Positions 10,632-20,460 of a stretch of DNA of 64,000 nt are shown here, one piece after another (within the stretch, counting starts at the first letter, position 1; the number at the start of each line of letters is the position of its first letter). This DNA comes from Rhodobacteraceae bacterium IMCC1909 (GTDB lineage Bacteria > Pseudomonadota > Alphaproteobacteria > Rhodobacterales > Rhodobacteraceae): contig JAPDHM010000001.1 in the NCBI GenBank assembly GCA_030704425.1, positions 310,001-374,000 of the forward strand. Reading direction: 5' to 3'. Under the pieces are notes generated by a model that made no database searches, had not been told where the DNA came from, and saw nothing but the letters and a program-made list of their open reading frames with translations. A program made the translations under genes and the position numbers.

Positions 10632-11990
10632 ATGGCATCTGCCGCCGAACAAATGGCCGCAAATTTAAGTTGGAGCACATTGGGCAAGGCGACCGAATTG
10701 CGCCAGCGCATATTTTTCACAATCGGTCTGTTGATCGTCTATCGCATCGGGACTTACATTCCAGTTCCAGGGATTGACGCCGTTGCATTGCAACAATTTA
10801 TGGATCAAGCCGCCTCCGGGATTGGCGGGGTCTTGTCGATGTTCACCGGCGGCGCCTTGGCACGCATGGGAATTTTTGCACTTGGCATCATGCCTTATAT
10901 TTCAGCCTCCATCATCGTGCAGCTTTTGGGCGCCATGTGGGAGCCGCTTAAGCAGCTCAAAAAAGAGGGCGAGCAGGGGCGCAAGAAAATCAACCAATAT
11001 ACCCGCTACGGCACTGTTATCCTAGCGACCTTCCAAGCCTATGGCTTGGCCGCCAGCTTGCAAGCTGGTGATCTGGCCTCAGATCCGGGCATGTTCTTTA
11101 TTGCGGCGTGTGTGATCACATTGGTGGGTGGCACGATGTTCTTGATGTGGCTGGGTGAACAAATCACCGCGCGTGGCATTGGTAATGGCATTTCCTTGAT
11201 CATTTTCGTGGGTATCATCGCCGAGCTTCCCGCCGCCTTTGGCCAGTTTTTCACTCAAGGGCGTTCAGGCGCGATTGGGACCGGCACGATGCTGGGCGTG
11301 ATTGCAATGCTGATGATCACACTTGGGTTTGTGGTGTTTATGGAGCGCAGCCTGCGCAAAATCCACATTCAATATCCACGCCGTCAGGTTGGTATGAAAA
11401 CCTATGACGGTGGTTCAAGCCATCTGCCGATCAAGGTCAATCCGGCCGGTGTTATTCCAGCGATTTTCGCGTCGGCCCTATTGTTGCTTCCCACCACGCT
11501 GACGACATTTTCCGGCGGGCAATCTAGTCCGGTGATGTCCACGATATTGGCCTACTTTGGCCCCGGTCAGCCGGCCTATCTTGCGTTCTTTACGGCGATG
11601 ATTGTCTTCTTTACCTATTTTTACACGCGGGAAGTGGCATTCAAAACCGATGAGGTGGCTGATAACTTGAAAAACCAAAATGGGTTCGTGCCGGGTATTC
11701 GCCCTGGTGCGAAAACCGCCGAGTATCTCGACTATGTGGTCACGCGGCTTTTGGTTTTGGGATCTGGCTACCTCGCGCTTGTGTGTTTGGTTCCTGAGAT
11801 TCTGCGCAGCCAATTTGCCATCACGGCATATTTTGGCGGCACCTCAATCTTGATCATCGTATCGGTGGGTATGGACACCATCCAACAGGTTCAATCTCAT
11901 CTATTAGCGCATCAATACGAAGGTCTGCTTGAGAAATCACAGCTCCGTGGCAAACGCCGCGGCAAAAAGGGGGGAGTGACGCGTCGATGA
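10632..11990 (+). CDS. secY: Preprotein translocase subunit SecY
   Basis: Channel subunit of the SecYEG translocon in the inner membrane. It has 452 residues with ten predicted membrane helices, the plug region after the first helix ([17 protein letters not shown]), the [12 protein letters not shown] helix, and cytoplasmic loop [13 protein letters not shown]. The C-terminus ([13 protein letters not shown]) is basic as usual. GGAG precedes the ATG. The stop overlaps adk (ATGA). Confidence 0.97.
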   Translation: MASAAEQMAANLSWSTLGKATELRQRIFFTIGLLIVYRIGTYIPVPGIDAVALQQFMDQAASGIGGVLSMFTGGALARMGIFALGIMPYISASIIVQLLGAMWEPLKQLKKEGEQGRKKINQYTRYGTVILATFQAYGLAASLQAGDLASDPGMFFIAACVITLVGGTMFLMWLGEQITARGIGNGISLIIFVGIIAELPAAFGQFFTQGRSGAIGTGTMLGVIAMLMITLGFVVFMERSLRKIHIQYPRRQVGMKTYDGGSSHLPIKVNPAGVIPAIFASALLLLPTTLTTFSGGQSSPVMSTILAYFGPGQPAYLAFFTAMIVFFTYFYTREVAFKTDEVADNLKNQNGFVPGIRPGAKTAEYLDYVVTRLLVLGSGYLALVCLVPEILRSQFAITAYFGGTSILIIVSVGMDTIQQVQSHLLAHQYEGLLEKSQLRGKRRGKKGGVTRR

Positions 11991-12628
11991 ATATTATTTT
12001 AATTGGTCCACCCGGTGCGGGCAAAGGTACGCAAGCCAAGCTTTTGGTTGAAGAGCGTGGCATGGTGCAATTGTCGACGGGTGACATGCTGCGCGCTGCT
12101 AAGACATCTGGTACAGATATGGGCAATAAGGTTGCCGCCGTCATGGATGCCGGCCAATTGGTCACTGACGACATTGTGATCGGCCTGATTGCAGAGCAGC
12201 TAGACAGCGAAGCTGCCGGAGGCTTCATCTTTGACGGCTTCCCGCGCACCTTGGCGCAGGCCGATGCACTGGGTGAGCTGCTGGCGTCCAAAGGCGCAGG
12301 CTTGGATCATGTGGTCGAGATGCAAGTGGATGATGAGGCCTTGGTGAACCGTATCACAGCAAGGTCCACCTGTGGTGGCTGTGGGGAAGGTTATAACGAC
12401 ATCTCCAAACCCATCCCGGCATCGGGCGCCTGCGGCAAATGTGGCAGCAGTGAATTCAAACGCCGGGCGGATGACAATGAAGAGAGTCTGAAGACGCGTT
12501 TGATGGCCTATTATAAGGAGACATCACCTTTGATTGGCTATTACTACGCCAAAGATAAGCTGACATCCGTGGATGGTTTGGCCGATATTGAGGATGTGAC
12601 CGCATCGATTTCTCAAGTCTTGGGTTAA
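11987..12628 (+). CDS. adk: Adenylate kinase
   Basis: Converts ATP plus AMP to two ADP in the cytosol. It has 213 residues with the P-loop [10 protein letters not shown] at residues 7-16 and [10 protein letters not shown] in the CORE domain. The LID is the long type with zinc-type cysteines ([12 protein letters not shown] and [11 protein letters not shown]), so it probably binds a metal. It follows secY with a four-base overlap, a common arrangement. Confidence 0.97.
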   Translation: MNIILIGPPGAGKGTQAKLLVEERGMVQLSTGDMLRAAKTSGTDMGNKVAAVMDAGQLVTDDIVIGLIAEQLDSEAAGGFIFDGFPRTLAQADALGELLASKGAGLDHVVEMQVDDEALVNRITARSTCGGCGEGYNDISKPIPASGACGKCGSSEFKRRADDNEESLKTRLMAYYKETSPLIGYYYAKDKLTSVDGLADIEDVTASISQVLG

Positions 12629-12764
12629 GGTCTTGACGTTCTGAGCGGATGCTCATAGTTCACACATCTCTGTTAAGAGAATCATAAGGGTCGTGCGCAT
12701 GGCTCTGAGCACCTCAATCGCAGGCTCGATGGCTTTTAGCTACGGGCCTGTATCTGTGAAAAAA

Positions 12765-12784
12765 GGTTCCGGCGTTACGGAACC
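12765..12784 (+). other. Hairpin in the rpsM leader
   Basis: GGTTCCG-GCGTTA-CGGAACC, a perfect 7-bp stem 21 bases before the rpsM start, inside a 177-base leader after adk. It may be a leader element or operator for the alpha-operon genes; no T-run follows. Confidence 0.5.
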
Positions 12785-12805
12785 GCAGTAGAAAAGGAAT
12801 ATGCC

Positions 12806-13174
12806 TTGGCTCGTATTGCCGGCGTAAACATCCCGACCCACAAACGGGTCCCGATTGCCCTAACTTACATTACTGGAATTGGCCTCACATCTGCCAAAGA
12901 AATCTGTGCCAGCACAAATGTTGACGAAACCCGTCGCGTGAATGAGCTGAGCGATGCCGAAGTTCTTGCTATTCGTGAGCACATCGACGCTACATATACC
13001 GTTGAAGGTGACCTGCGTCGTGAAACCCAGATGAACATTAAGCGTTTGATGGACCAAGGCTGCTATCGCGGCCTGCGCCATCGTCGTAATTTGCCTGTGC
13101 GCGGTCAGCGGACACACACCAATGCGCGGACGCGCAAAGGCCCAGCGAAAGCAATCGCTGGCAAGAAGAAGTAA
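12806..13174 (+). CDS. rpsM: 30S ribosomal protein S13
   Basis: 30S head protein contacting tRNA and the 50S subunit. The canonical N-terminus [10 protein letters not shown] is encoded from a TTG at 12806; GAAAAGGAAT lies upstream at good spacing. An ATG five bases upstream is in another frame. The 122 residues include [21 protein letters not shown] and a lysine-rich end (AIAGKKK). Confidence 0.96.
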   Translation: MARIAGVNIPTHKRVPIALTYITGIGLTSAKEICASTNVDETRRVNELSDAEVLAIREHIDATYTVEGDLRRETQMNIKRLMDQGCYRGLRHRRNLPVRGQRTHTNARTRKGPAKAIAGKKK

Positions 13175-13184
13175 GGGCAGATAA

Positions 13185-13574
13185 ATGGCACGTGATAAAA
13201 GAGCGCCTAAGCGCAAAGAGCGGAAAAACATTGCAGCCGGTGTGGCGCATGTGAACAGCTCGTTCAACAACACAAAGATTTTGATCTCTGACGTACAGGG
13301 CAATGCGATTTCATGGTCGTCTTCGGGCAGCTGTGGCTTCAAAGGCTCGCGGAAATCTACGCCCTATGCTGCTCAAATGGCTGCGGAAGATGCTGGCAAG
13401 AAAGCCCAGGATCACGGTGTGAAAACTCTGGAAGTCGAAGTACAGGGTCCAGGCTCAGGTCGTGAGAGTGCTCTGCGCGCTTTGGCAGCATTGGGTTTGA
13501 ACATCACATCGATCCGTGACGTGACACCTATGGCGCACAACGGCTGCCGCCCACCTAAGCGCCGCCGCGTATAA
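13185..13574 (+). CDS. rpsK: 30S ribosomal protein S11
   Basis: 30S platform protein near the Shine-Dalgarno helix. It has 129 residues with [17 protein letters not shown] and the C-terminal [16 protein letters not shown]. It lies ten bases after rpsM; a strong hairpin-T element follows before rpoA. Confidence 0.98.
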   Translation: MARDKRAPKRKERKNIAAGVAHVNSSFNNTKILISDVQGNAISWSSSGSCGFKGSRKSTPYAAQMAAEDAGKKAQDHGVKTLEVEVQGPGSGRESALRALAALGLNITSIRDVTPMAHNGCRPPKRRRV

Positions 13575-13583
13575 ATATTTTGA

Positions 13584-13626
13584 CCAAAGGGCATGCGGAT
13601 GTTCGCGTGCCCTTTGGACGTTTTTT
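13584..13626 (+). terminator. Long-stem intrinsic terminator or attenuator between rpsK and rpoA
   Basis: CCAAAGGGCATGCG (13584-13597) pairs with CGCGTGCCCTTTGG (13604-13617) over 14 bp with one G-T pair, followed after three bases by six T residues. This is a textbook intrinsic terminator inside the alpha operon, 10 bases after rpsK and 56 bases before rpoA. Confidence 0.85.
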
Positions 13627-13681
13627 CCCTCGAGCGTCTTTGGTTTTGGGACATGGAGCAAAGACAAGAATGGAGGACCGC

Positions 13682-14698
13682 ATGATCCACAAGAATTGGG
13701 CCGAATTGATTAAGCCAATGCAGCTTGAAGTGAAGCCAGGCAATGATCCGATCCGTCAAGCAACATTGATCGCCGAACCCCTAGAGCGGGGCTTTGGCCT
13801 GACATTGGGCAACGCCTTGCGCCGCGTTTTGATGTCGTCTTTGCAGGGCGCCGCGATTGTCAGTGTGCAAATTGACAACGTATTGCATGAATTTTCCAGC
13901 GTTGCAGGTGTTCGTGAGGATGTGACAGACATCGTTTTGAACCTCAAAGGCGTTGCAATCCGTATGGAAGTGGAAGGCACCAAGCGTTTGACTGTTCAAG
14001 CCAAAGGCCCGGGTGTCGTGACTGCTGGCAATATCGTTGAATCTTCGGGCATTGAAGTTCTGAACAAAGAGCATGTCTTGTGTCACCTCGATGAAGGTGC
14101 GGATCTGTTCATGGAACTGACCGTGAATACCGGCAAAGGTTATGTGGCTGCGGACAAAAACCGTCCCGAGGACGCACCTATCGGCTTGATTCCAATCGAT
14201 GCAATTTATTCACCCGTGAAAAAAGTAAGCTATGATGTTCAGCCGACTCGTGAGGGTCAGGTATTGGATTATGATAAGCTGACTTTGAAAGTGGAAACTG
14301 ATGGCTCTTTGACGCCAGATGACGCTTTGGCCTATGCCGCGCGGATCTTGCAAGACCAGCTTTCGATCTTTGTGAACTTCGACGAACCCGAAAGCGCCCA
14401 TGCTGCATCGGAAGATGACGGCTTGGAATTCAACCCGCTGCTTTTGAAGAAAGTGGACGAGCTGGAGCTTTCTGTGCGCTCTGCAAACTGTCTGAAAAAC
14501 GACAACATTGTTTATATCGGTGATTTGATCCAAAAAACTGAAGCCGAAATGCTGCGCACGCCAAACTTTGGCCGGAAATCTTTGAACGAGATCAAAGAGG
14601 TTCTGTCCGGCATGGGGCTGCATCTTGGCATGGATGTCGAGGATTGGCCGCCCGATAATATCGAAGATCTGGCTAAGAAGCTCGAAGATAACTTCTAA
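13682..14698 (+). CDS. rpoA: DNA-directed RNA polymerase subunit alpha
   Basis: Scaffold of RNA polymerase; its C-terminal domain binds UP elements and activators. The start is at ATG 13682 ([12 protein letters not shown]), giving 338 residues. The N-terminal dimerisation domain has [19 protein letters not shown]; the C-terminal domain after a short linker has [16 protein letters not shown] and [17 protein letters not shown] longer in-frame reading from 13580 would run through the terminator hairpin. Confidence 0.97.
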   Translation: MIHKNWAELIKPMQLEVKPGNDPIRQATLIAEPLERGFGLTLGNALRRVLMSSLQGAAIVSVQIDNVLHEFSSVAGVREDVTDIVLNLKGVAIRMEVEGTKRLTVQAKGPGVVTAGNIVESSGIEVLNKEHVLCHLDEGADLFMELTVNTGKGYVAADKNRPEDAPIGLIPIDAIYSPVKKVSYDVQPTREGQVLDYDKLTLKVETDGSLTPDDALAYAARILQDQLSIFVNFDEPESAHAASEDDGLEFNPLLLKKVDELELSVRSANCLKNDNIVYIGDLIQKTEAEMLRTPNFGRKSLNEIKEVLSGMGLHLGMDVEDWPPDNIEDLAKKLEDNF

Positions 14699-14704
14699 TT
14701 CGGC

Positions 14705-14724
14705 AGGCGGGGAGATCCCCGCCT
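14705..14724 (+). other. Hairpin between rpoA and rplQ
   Basis: AGGCGGGG-AGAT-CCCCGCCT, an 8-bp perfect GC stem seven bases after rpoA, without a T-run. It resembles the hairpin between rplR and rpsE in shape and sequence (AGGCGGG arm in both). Confidence 0.5.
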
Positions 14725-14812
14725 TCCATTCGACTGGGCAATACCGCCCCAATAGGGAGGGGTTCACTCGCATGAGCCCCCAGACAAAGTAAAATGTAAA
14801 CGGAGAAACAAA

Positions 14813-15223
14813 ATGCGTCACGCCCGTGGTTACCGCCGCCTGAACAGAACTCACGAACACCGCAAAGCGATGTTTGCAAATATGGCCGGGTCTTTGATCG
14901 AACATGAGCAGATCAAAACGACTTTGCCAAAAGCCAAAGAATTGAAATCCATCATCGAGAAGCTTGTCACTTTGGGCAAGCGCGGTGATGAGCATGCGCG
15001 CCGTCAAGCGATGAGCCGCCTGAAACAGCACATGCATGTCACAAAATTATTTGATGTGCTTGGCCCACGCTACTCAGAGCGCCAAGGCGGCTATGTGCGG
15101 GTTTTGAAGGCCGGTTTCCGTTATGGTGACATGGCGCCTATGGCGATTATCGAATTTGTCGATCGCGACGTAGATGCAAAAGGTGCGGCTGATAAAGCCC
15201 GCTTGGAAGCTGCTGACGAATAA
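14813..15223 (+). CDS. rplQ: 50S ribosomal protein L17
   Basis: 50S protein near the tunnel exit. It has 136 residues with [20 protein letters not shown] and a typical C-terminal [20 protein letters not shown]. It is the last gene of the ribosomal cluster, followed by an intrinsic terminator. Confidence 0.98.
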   Translation: MRHARGYRRLNRTHEHRKAMFANMAGSLIEHEQIKTTLPKAKELKSIIEKLVTLGKRGDEHARRQAMSRLKQHMHVTKLFDVLGPRYSERQGGYVRVLKAGFRYGDMAPMAIIEFVDRDVDAKGAADKARLEAADE

Positions 15224-15250
15224 GACCGCTTCGCACACGACATTATGTTG

Positions 15251-15277
15251 AGACCTCCGCTCTGCGGGGGTCTTTTT
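15251..15277 (+). terminator. Intrinsic terminator after rplQ
   Basis: AGACCTCCGC pairs with GCGGGGGTCT (one G-T pair) over a TCT loop, followed by five T residues. It closes the ribosomal supercluster. Confidence 0.85.
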
Positions 15278-15447
15278 CGTTTCTCCCTATACTTTTGCTT
15301 GGGCTTGCGGCGGGTGACACTGTCCAGTGCCGGGGTTACTTTGGCCCAAAGTTTACGATTTTTTGAGATATTACAGCGTATTTTGCGTGGCGTTTATTCG
15401 GCAAATGCGGCACGGGGCAGATTGCTGAAGTTAAGGGTTTTGCGCGG

Positions 15448-16059
15448 ATGGTTTGGGATGTTTCTTTTGAGCATGAATGCGCGGACCTGAAGCAATTGGC
15501 GCCGGTTGGCTATGACATCGCCCTGCATATAAAAGACACGACACCGCTGCACCGATTGCGCGACTATCCAGACAGCTGGGTCGCGCATTATAGGGCGCAG
15601 GTCTATGGGTTGCGTGATCCGGTGGTGGCCTGGGCCTTGTCTGAGGTTGGATTTCTGCGCTGGAGCGCGATTACACTGCCGGATCCTTTTGACATTTTGG
15701 TGCAGGCCAGGGCGCATGGTTTGGCCTATGGGGCGACGGTGTCAACCGGCCCGCTTGATGCGCGCACCATTGGCAGCATGGCCAGATCGGACCGCGAATT
15801 CAGTGATGAAGAATTGGTCCGGGTTGAGCTTCTCATTACAGGTTTGCATCGGCGGGTGATGCCGCCTCGGCCTTTGAGCACGGCGCAGGTTGAGGCGCTG
15901 CACTTGATTGCGAAAGGTTATCGATACGCAGACGCCGCGGTTGCATTGCAAATTTCGCAAAGCGCTTTGAAGGCGCGGATCACCGCAGCGCGCCAGCACC
16001 TTCACGCGCGCACCACCGCCGAAGCCATTCAACGTGCGGCTTCGTGCGATCTAATTTAA
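15448..16059 (+). CDS. LuxR-family regulator with autoinducer-binding domain (solo)
   Basis: A 203-residue transcription factor. The N-terminal part matches an acyl-homoserine-lactone-binding domain; residues aligning with the invariant TraR/LuxR positions are present (W44, Y48, D57, P58, W72, G101). A GerE-type helix-turn-helix spans about 142-200 (LSTAQVEALHLIAKGYRYAD, then ISQSALKARITAARQHL). No luxI-type synthase lies nearby, so it may sense signals made elsewhere in the genome or by other cells. The start is uncertain; no strong ribosome site is visible at the ATG used here. Confidence 0.85.
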   Translation: MVWDVSFEHECADLKQLAPVGYDIALHIKDTTPLHRLRDYPDSWVAHYRAQVYGLRDPVVAWALSEVGFLRWSAITLPDPFDILVQARAHGLAYGATVSTGPLDARTIGSMARSDREFSDEELVRVELLITGLHRRVMPPRPLSTAQVEALHLIAKGYRYADAAVALQISQSALKARITAARQHLHARTTAEAIQRAASCDLI

Positions 16060-16125
16060 CCGATGCACCGCGCGATAGGTCGGTTCGATATTTCCCTTTG
16101 GTTGCCCCTCGCTTAGGGTGGTGGG

Positions 16126-17439
16126 ATGATGGATCTTTTCGACACCCCCGGCGCTGCGCCGCCCCTCTCAGATGCGCCGCGCCCGTTGGCAGACCGGTTG
16201 CGCCCACAGTTCTTGGCCGATGTGATTGGTCAAAAACAAATTTTGGGGCCAGAGGCGCCTTTGGCTGTAATGCTCAAGGCCAATGCGCTCGGATCGATAA
16301 TTTTATGGGGCCCATCGGGGGTGGGCAAAACTACCATAGCCCGGCTATTGGCCCAGGAAACAGATCTGAAATTTGAGCAAATCAGCGCAATTTTCAGCGG
16401 CGTTCCGGAGTTGCGCAAGGTCTTCCAAGCGGCGCAAAATCGGCGAGAAAATGGTCAGGGAACCTTGCTCTTTGTTGACGAGATCCATCGTTTCAACAAA
16501 GCGCAACAAGATAGTTTTTTGCCGCTTATGGAGGATGGTACGCTGGTTCTGGTGGGAGCTACCACTGAAAATCCCTCCTTTGAATTGAATGCTGCCGTTT
16601 TGTCGCGGGCGCAAGTTCTGGTGCTAGAGCGCCTCTCGGATGATGAGTTGGAGCTTCTGGCGCAGCGGACCGAGACGGAGGCGGGGAATATCTTGCCGCT
16701 GGACGCTGGTGCGCGCCGTGCGCTTTTGGAAATGGCCGATGGCGATGGGCGCAGCTTACTAAATCTGATTGAACAAATTTTGGCTTGGGGCTTTGAGGTT
16801 TCGATCGACCAGATCACCCTGTCTCAGCGTTTGATGCGCCGCGCTGCCGTGTATGACAAATCAGGTGACAGCCATTACAATTTGATCTCGGCCCTGCACA
16901 AATCTATTCGCGGTTCTGATCCGGATGCGGCGCTCTATTGGTTTGCGCGGATGTTGCAGGGTGGTGAGGACCCGCGGTATTTGGCGCGGCGCCTGACGCG
17001 CATGGCTGTGGAGGACATCGGTTTGGCAGATCCGCAAGCGCAAGACGTCTGTTTGCAGTCTTGGCAAACTTTCGAAAGATTGGGCAGCCCTGACGGTGAG
17101 TTGGCTTTGGCGCAGGCCGTAACCTATCTGGCGCTGGCGCCAAAATCGAATGCAGCCTATGTGGCCTATAAGGCTGCCCTGAGAGCGGCGCAGCAAACCG
17201 GGTCAAAACTGCCTCCCAAACATATTCTCAATGCCGCGACAAGTTTGATGAAGGATCAAGGCTATGGCGCGGGATATGGATATGATCATGATTCACAGGA
17301 CGGGTTTTCCGGACAAAATTATTTTCCGGAGGGTATGGAGCGTCCGCGGTACTACGCGCCGGTGGAGCGGGGATTTGAACGAGAGCTGGGCAAACGCCTT
17401 GCCTATTTTGAAAAATTGCGCAGCCGCCGCAAAGGTTGA
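16126..17439 (+). CDS. rarA: Replication-associated recombination protein A (RarA/MgsA)
   Basis: AAA+ ATPase acting at stalled replication forks. It has 437 residues with Walker A GPSGVGKTT at 62-70, a Walker B FVDEIHRFNKAQQD and sensor ATTENPSFE. The C-terminal tetramerisation part has SALHKSIRGSDPDAALYWFARML. It lies 67 bases after the LuxR gene and just ahead of crcB; this neighbour set is common in Rhodobacterales. Confidence 0.95.
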   Translation: MMDLFDTPGAAPPLSDAPRPLADRLRPQFLADVIGQKQILGPEAPLAVMLKANALGSIILWGPSGVGKTTIARLLAQETDLKFEQISAIFSGVPELRKVFQAAQNRRENGQGTLLFVDEIHRFNKAQQDSFLPLMEDGTLVLVGATTENPSFELNAAVLSRAQVLVLERLSDDELELLAQRTETEAGNILPLDAGARRALLEMADGDGRSLLNLIEQILAWGFEVSIDQITLSQRLMRRAAVYDKSGDSHYNLISALHKSIRGSDPDAALYWFARMLQGGEDPRYLARRLTRMAVEDIGLADPQAQDVCLQSWQTFERLGSPDGELALAQAVTYLALAPKSNAAYVAYKAALRAAQQTGSKLPPKHILNAATSLMKDQGYGAGYGYDHDSQDGFSGQNYFPEGMERPRYYAPVERGFERELGKRLAYFEKLRSRRKG

Positions 17440-17470
17440 CAAACCGTCCACCTCAGCACATTGCACCCAT

Positions 17471-17848
17471 ATGTTTACGACAGTTTTACAAGTGGCTCTT
17501 GGTGGCGCGATTGGCGCGGTGCTTCGGTTTTTGGCCGGGGTGGGCATCTTGCGCCTTGTGGGGCCGGGCTTTCCAATGGCGGTGATGACGGTCAACATCT
17601 TGGGCTCTTTTGCCATGGGTATGTTTGTGGTCTATGCGGCGCAACGCGGTATGGCATATTTGACACCTTTGGTCATGACGGGCCTGCTGGGTGGATTCAC
17701 AACTTTCTCTGCCTTCTCTTTGGAGGCGGTGACTTTGTTTGAACGCGGCAGCATGGGGCAAGCGCTGGGGTATGTCACCCTATCAGTGGTCCTTTCGATA
17801 GGGGGTCTGATATTGGGCCTGATGATTGCACGAGGAATATGGGCATGA
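17471..17848 (+). CDS. crcB: Fluoride channel CrcB/Fluc
   Basis: Four-helix inner-membrane fluoride exporter that works as an antiparallel dimer. ATG 17471 (MFTTVLQVALGGAIGAVLRF) gives 125 residues, the family length; an upstream in-frame extension overlaps rarA. The signatures VNILGSFAMG and GLLGGFTTFSAFSLE (pore TTFS) are present. The stop overlaps the next gene. No fluoride riboswitch is visible because the gap to rarA is only 31 bases. Confidence 0.95.
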   Translation: MFTTVLQVALGGAIGAVLRFLAGVGILRLVGPGFPMAVMTVNILGSFAMGMFVVYAAQRGMAYLTPLVMTGLLGGFTTFSAFSLEAVTLFERGSMGQALGYVTLSVVLSIGGLILGLMIARGIWA

Positions 17849-18885
17849 GCCGAGTACAGCTTTTGGAAGTCAATGAGGGAGATGGCGATCAGCGTTTGGA
17901 TCGTTGGTTTCGCCACCAATTTCCGCAGGTGCAGCAGGGCCAGATTGAAAAAATGTGTCGCAAGGGCGACATCCGCGTTGATGGGGGACGGGTGAAGTCC
18001 AATACCCGTGTCGAAGTGGGGCAGATGGTGCGCATCCCGCCTTTGCCCGATACGCCAGCGCCGGCTATCGTCGACACGAAAATTTCTGACGCTGATGCCA
18101 AAATGATTCAATCCTGTGTTCTGTACCGTGACGAACATATTATTGCCTTGAACAAACCGCCGGGCCTGCCGGTGCAGGGGGGCAGCAAACAATATCGCCA
18201 TGTTGATGGTCTCACCCCTGCGCTGCGCTTTGGCAATGACGAAAACCCGCGGCTTGTGCATCGTTTGGACAAGGATACCTCCGGGGTTTTGATCTTAGGG
18301 CGGAGCCGGCAAATGGCGGCGACTTTGGCTGAGGCCTTTCGGCACCGTGAGACACGAAAGATTTATTGGGCCGTTGTTGCCGGCGTGCCGCATCCGAAAA
18401 TGGGCACCATAAAATATGGGTTGGTCAAAGCCAGTGGCCATGGCAGCTTTGGAGAGGGCGAGAAAATGCATTGCCTGCATCCCAATGAGGTCGCCGCAAC
18501 CCCCGGAGCGAAGCGCGCCACCACGGATTATGCGGTCCTGTCGCCGCTTGGCAGCCGGGCAGCTTGGGTCGCATTGGTTCCGGTAACCGGACGGACGCAT
18601 CAGCTGCGGGCCCATATGGCCGAAATGGGGCATCCGATTGTTGGAGACGGCAAATATGGCGGCTCGAGCCAAGAAAATCTTGGGCATGGCTGGGGCGCGC
18701 AATTGGGCGGCGATATCAGCAAAAAGATGCATCTACATGCCAGGCATTTGCGGCTGGAGCATCCGGTGACCCGTGCGATGCTGTCATTTACCGCACCCTT
18801 GCCAGAGCATATGCAACGCACGTGGGATCAGATGCAATGGGATCCGCGCGATGTGGAACTTGATCCATTCGAGGGCGATGAATGA
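17845..18885 (+). CDS. rluC: RluC-type 23S rRNA pseudouridine synthase
   Basis: Isomerises uridines in 23S rRNA. It has an N-terminal S4 RNA-binding domain (QRLDRWFRHQFPQVQQGQIE) and a RluA/C catalytic domain with the active-site motif HRLDKDTSGVLILGR. The start at ATG 17845 overlaps the crcB stop (ATGA); ATG 17839 is also possible. About 346 residues. Exact target uridines cannot be told from the sequence. Confidence 0.9.
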   Translation: MSRVQLLEVNEGDGDQRLDRWFRHQFPQVQQGQIEKMCRKGDIRVDGGRVKSNTRVEVGQMVRIPPLPDTPAPAIVDTKISDADAKMIQSCVLYRDEHIIALNKPPGLPVQGGSKQYRHVDGLTPALRFGNDENPRLVHRLDKDTSGVLILGRSRQMAATLAEAFRHRETRKIYWAVVAGVPHPKMGTIKYGLVKASGHGSFGEGEKMHCLHPNEVAATPGAKRATTDYAVLSPLGSRAAWVALVPVTGRTHQLRAHMAEMGHPIVGDGKYGGSSQENLGHGWGAQLGGDISKKMHLHARHLRLEHPVTRAMLSFTAPLPEHMQRTWDQMQWDPRDVELDPFEGDE

Positions 18886-19550
18886 GCCGACCCCGGACTC
18901 TGGTTCTATTTGATGTAGATGGTACGCTGATTGACAGCCAATCTCATATTTTGGGAGCCATGGACTTTGCCTTCAAAATACGCGGTCTCGTCTTGCCGCC
19001 CGCCTCTGAGATATTGGCGATTGTGGGTTTGTCGCTGCCGGAAGCCTTTGCGCAACTTTGTCCTGAGGCAGATGCGCAAGAGCGCCTGCTGTTGGTCGAG
19101 GCCTATAAAGACAGTTTCGCAAACCTGCGCGGTTCGGCCTCTGCCTCGGCGCTCTATCCGGGGGCTCTGGCGTGTTTGGACAGGCTGAAACACATGGATG
19201 ATGTTGTCTTAGGCATCGCTACTGGCAAATCGCGCCGTGGATTGCGGCATGTTTTATCGAATCCTGATTTGGCCGGGCGTTTTGCAACAACGCAAGTGGC
19301 AGATGATCACCCATCGAAGCCGCATCCCTCGATGGCTTTGCAAGCTATGACGGAAAGCGGCGCCGTGCGCGGGGTGATGATCGGTGATACGACGTTTGAT
19401 ATGCAAATGGGCCGGGCTGCCGGGTTAAAAACGATTGGGGTCAGTTGGGGCTATCATGCGCAACAAGCTTTGCGCGCGCAGGCGGATCGGATGATCGCCG
19501 ATTATGCGCAACTGGTGCCAGAAGTTCAAAACCTATGGGGTGAGACATGA
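18882..19550 (+). CDS. HAD-superfamily hydrolase (phosphoglycolate phosphatase-like)
   Basis: A 222-residue Mg-dependent phosphatase of HAD subfamily IA. Motif I is FDVDGT with nucleophile D11 and acid/base D13; motif II is GIATGK; motif III/IV are KPHPS and MIGDTTFDMQMG. A helical cap lies between. Substrate unknown. Overlaps the pseudouridine synthase gene upstream and the ATP12 gene downstream by four bases each. Confidence 0.9.
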   Translation: MSRPRTLVLFDVDGTLIDSQSHILGAMDFAFKIRGLVLPPASEILAIVGLSLPEAFAQLCPEADAQERLLLVEAYKDSFANLRGSASASALYPGALACLDRLKHMDDVVLGIATGKSRRGLRHVLSNPDLAGRFATTQVADDHPSKPHPSMALQAMTESGAVRGVMIGDTTFDMQMGRAAGLKTIGVSWGYHAQQALRAQADRMIADYAQLVPEVQNLWGET

Positions 19551-20251
19551 GCGATTGGGCTGCAAAACGATTTTGGAGTGATGTGACAGTTGATCTGCGC
19601 GGCGAAGACTATGTGATCCTTTTGGATAATCGCTTGGTCAAAACACCTGCCAAGGCAACTCTGGCCGTGCCGACTCAAGCCATGGCAGCAGCGATTGCAG
19701 CGGAGTGGGAGGCGCAAAGCGAGAAGATCGACCCGCGGACCATGCCCACCACGCGCTCGGCAAATGCGGCCTTGGACAAGGTGATGCCGCAACGGGATGA
19801 AGTGGCCCAATTGATCGCGGCTTATGGCGAAAATGATTTGCTATGTTACCGTGCCCCCGCGCCTGAAGAATTGATCGCCCGTCAAAAAGAGGCCTGGGAT
19901 CCGCTTTTGGCTTGGGCCGCCGAGGTGCTGGATGCGCCCCTGCGCACCGCTGAAGGGGTGATGCATGTGGCGCAACCTGCGAATGCGGTGGCAAATCTAA
20001 CCGCGCGGGTTGTGGCGCAGTCGCCCTTTCAATTGGCTGCTCTGCATGATCTTGTCAGCATGTCTGGATCACTGGTGATTGGGCTGGCGGCACAGGTAGA
20101 GGCGTTTGCCATTGACGATCTTTGGACATGTTCGCGACTCGACGAACTCTGGCAAATCGAGCAGTGGGGTCAGGATGACGAAGCTGACGCAACGGCAAGT
20201 TTGAAGCATCTGGCATTTTTGCACGCTCACCGATTCCATAAAATGAGCTAA
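19547..20251 (+). CDS. ATP12-family chaperone
   Basis: Homologue of mitochondrial Atp12, which assists assembly of the F1 ATPase alpha subunit; found mainly in alphaproteobacteria. It has 234 residues with RFWSDVTV near the N-terminus, VPTQAMAAAIAAEWEAQ and ENDLLCYRAPAPEEL, and the C-terminal SRLDELWQIEQWGQDDEA. Last gene of the run that starts at crcB, all linked by four-base overlaps. Confidence 0.93.
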   Translation: MSDWAAKRFWSDVTVDLRGEDYVILLDNRLVKTPAKATLAVPTQAMAAAIAAEWEAQSEKIDPRTMPTTRSANAALDKVMPQRDEVAQLIAAYGENDLLCYRAPAPEELIARQKEAWDPLLAWAAEVLDAPLRTAEGVMHVAQPANAVANLTARVVAQSPFQLAALHDLVSMSGSLVIGLAAQVEAFAIDDLWTCSRLDELWQIEQWGQDDEADATASLKHLAFLHAHRFHKMS

Positions 20252-20345
20252 GGCGCGCAGTATACAAATGTACACAGATTTTTCGGCCCTACTTTAACAA
20301 ATATTAACCAAAATGCACCGATTTTTGCGGTGATCTCTTGACCGG

Positions 20346-20364
20346 ATGACATAAAACTTGTCAT
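20346..20364. promoter_or_regulatory. Inverted repeat upstream of bztA
   Basis: ATGACA-N7-TGTCAT lies about 100 bases before the bztA start and directly after TTGACC (20338-20343), a possible -35 box. The dyad is a candidate operator for nutrient-dependent control. The regulator is not identifiable. Confidence 0.4.
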
Positions 20365-20401
20365 GGTCTGTTGCATTGCAGAGGAAACTCTCGCATTCAA
20401 G

Positions 20402-20418
20402 CCAATTAATTTAATTGG
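20402..20418. promoter_or_regulatory. 17-bp palindrome upstream of bztA
   Basis: CCAATTAA-T-TTAATTGG, a perfect dyad 43 bases before the bztA start codon. It could be a protein-binding site or a leader hairpin; AT-rich stems like this are weak as RNA structures, so a binding site is the better guess. Confidence 0.4.
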
Positions 20419-20460
20419 ATTAGACTGCCCCTATGGGGTGGAAAACAGGATGAGGTAAAA

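Noticed and set aside
14210-15037. Long minus-strand open frame (275 codons) across rpoA and rplQ
   Set aside because: Same reasoning: opposite two intact conserved genes and without motifs.
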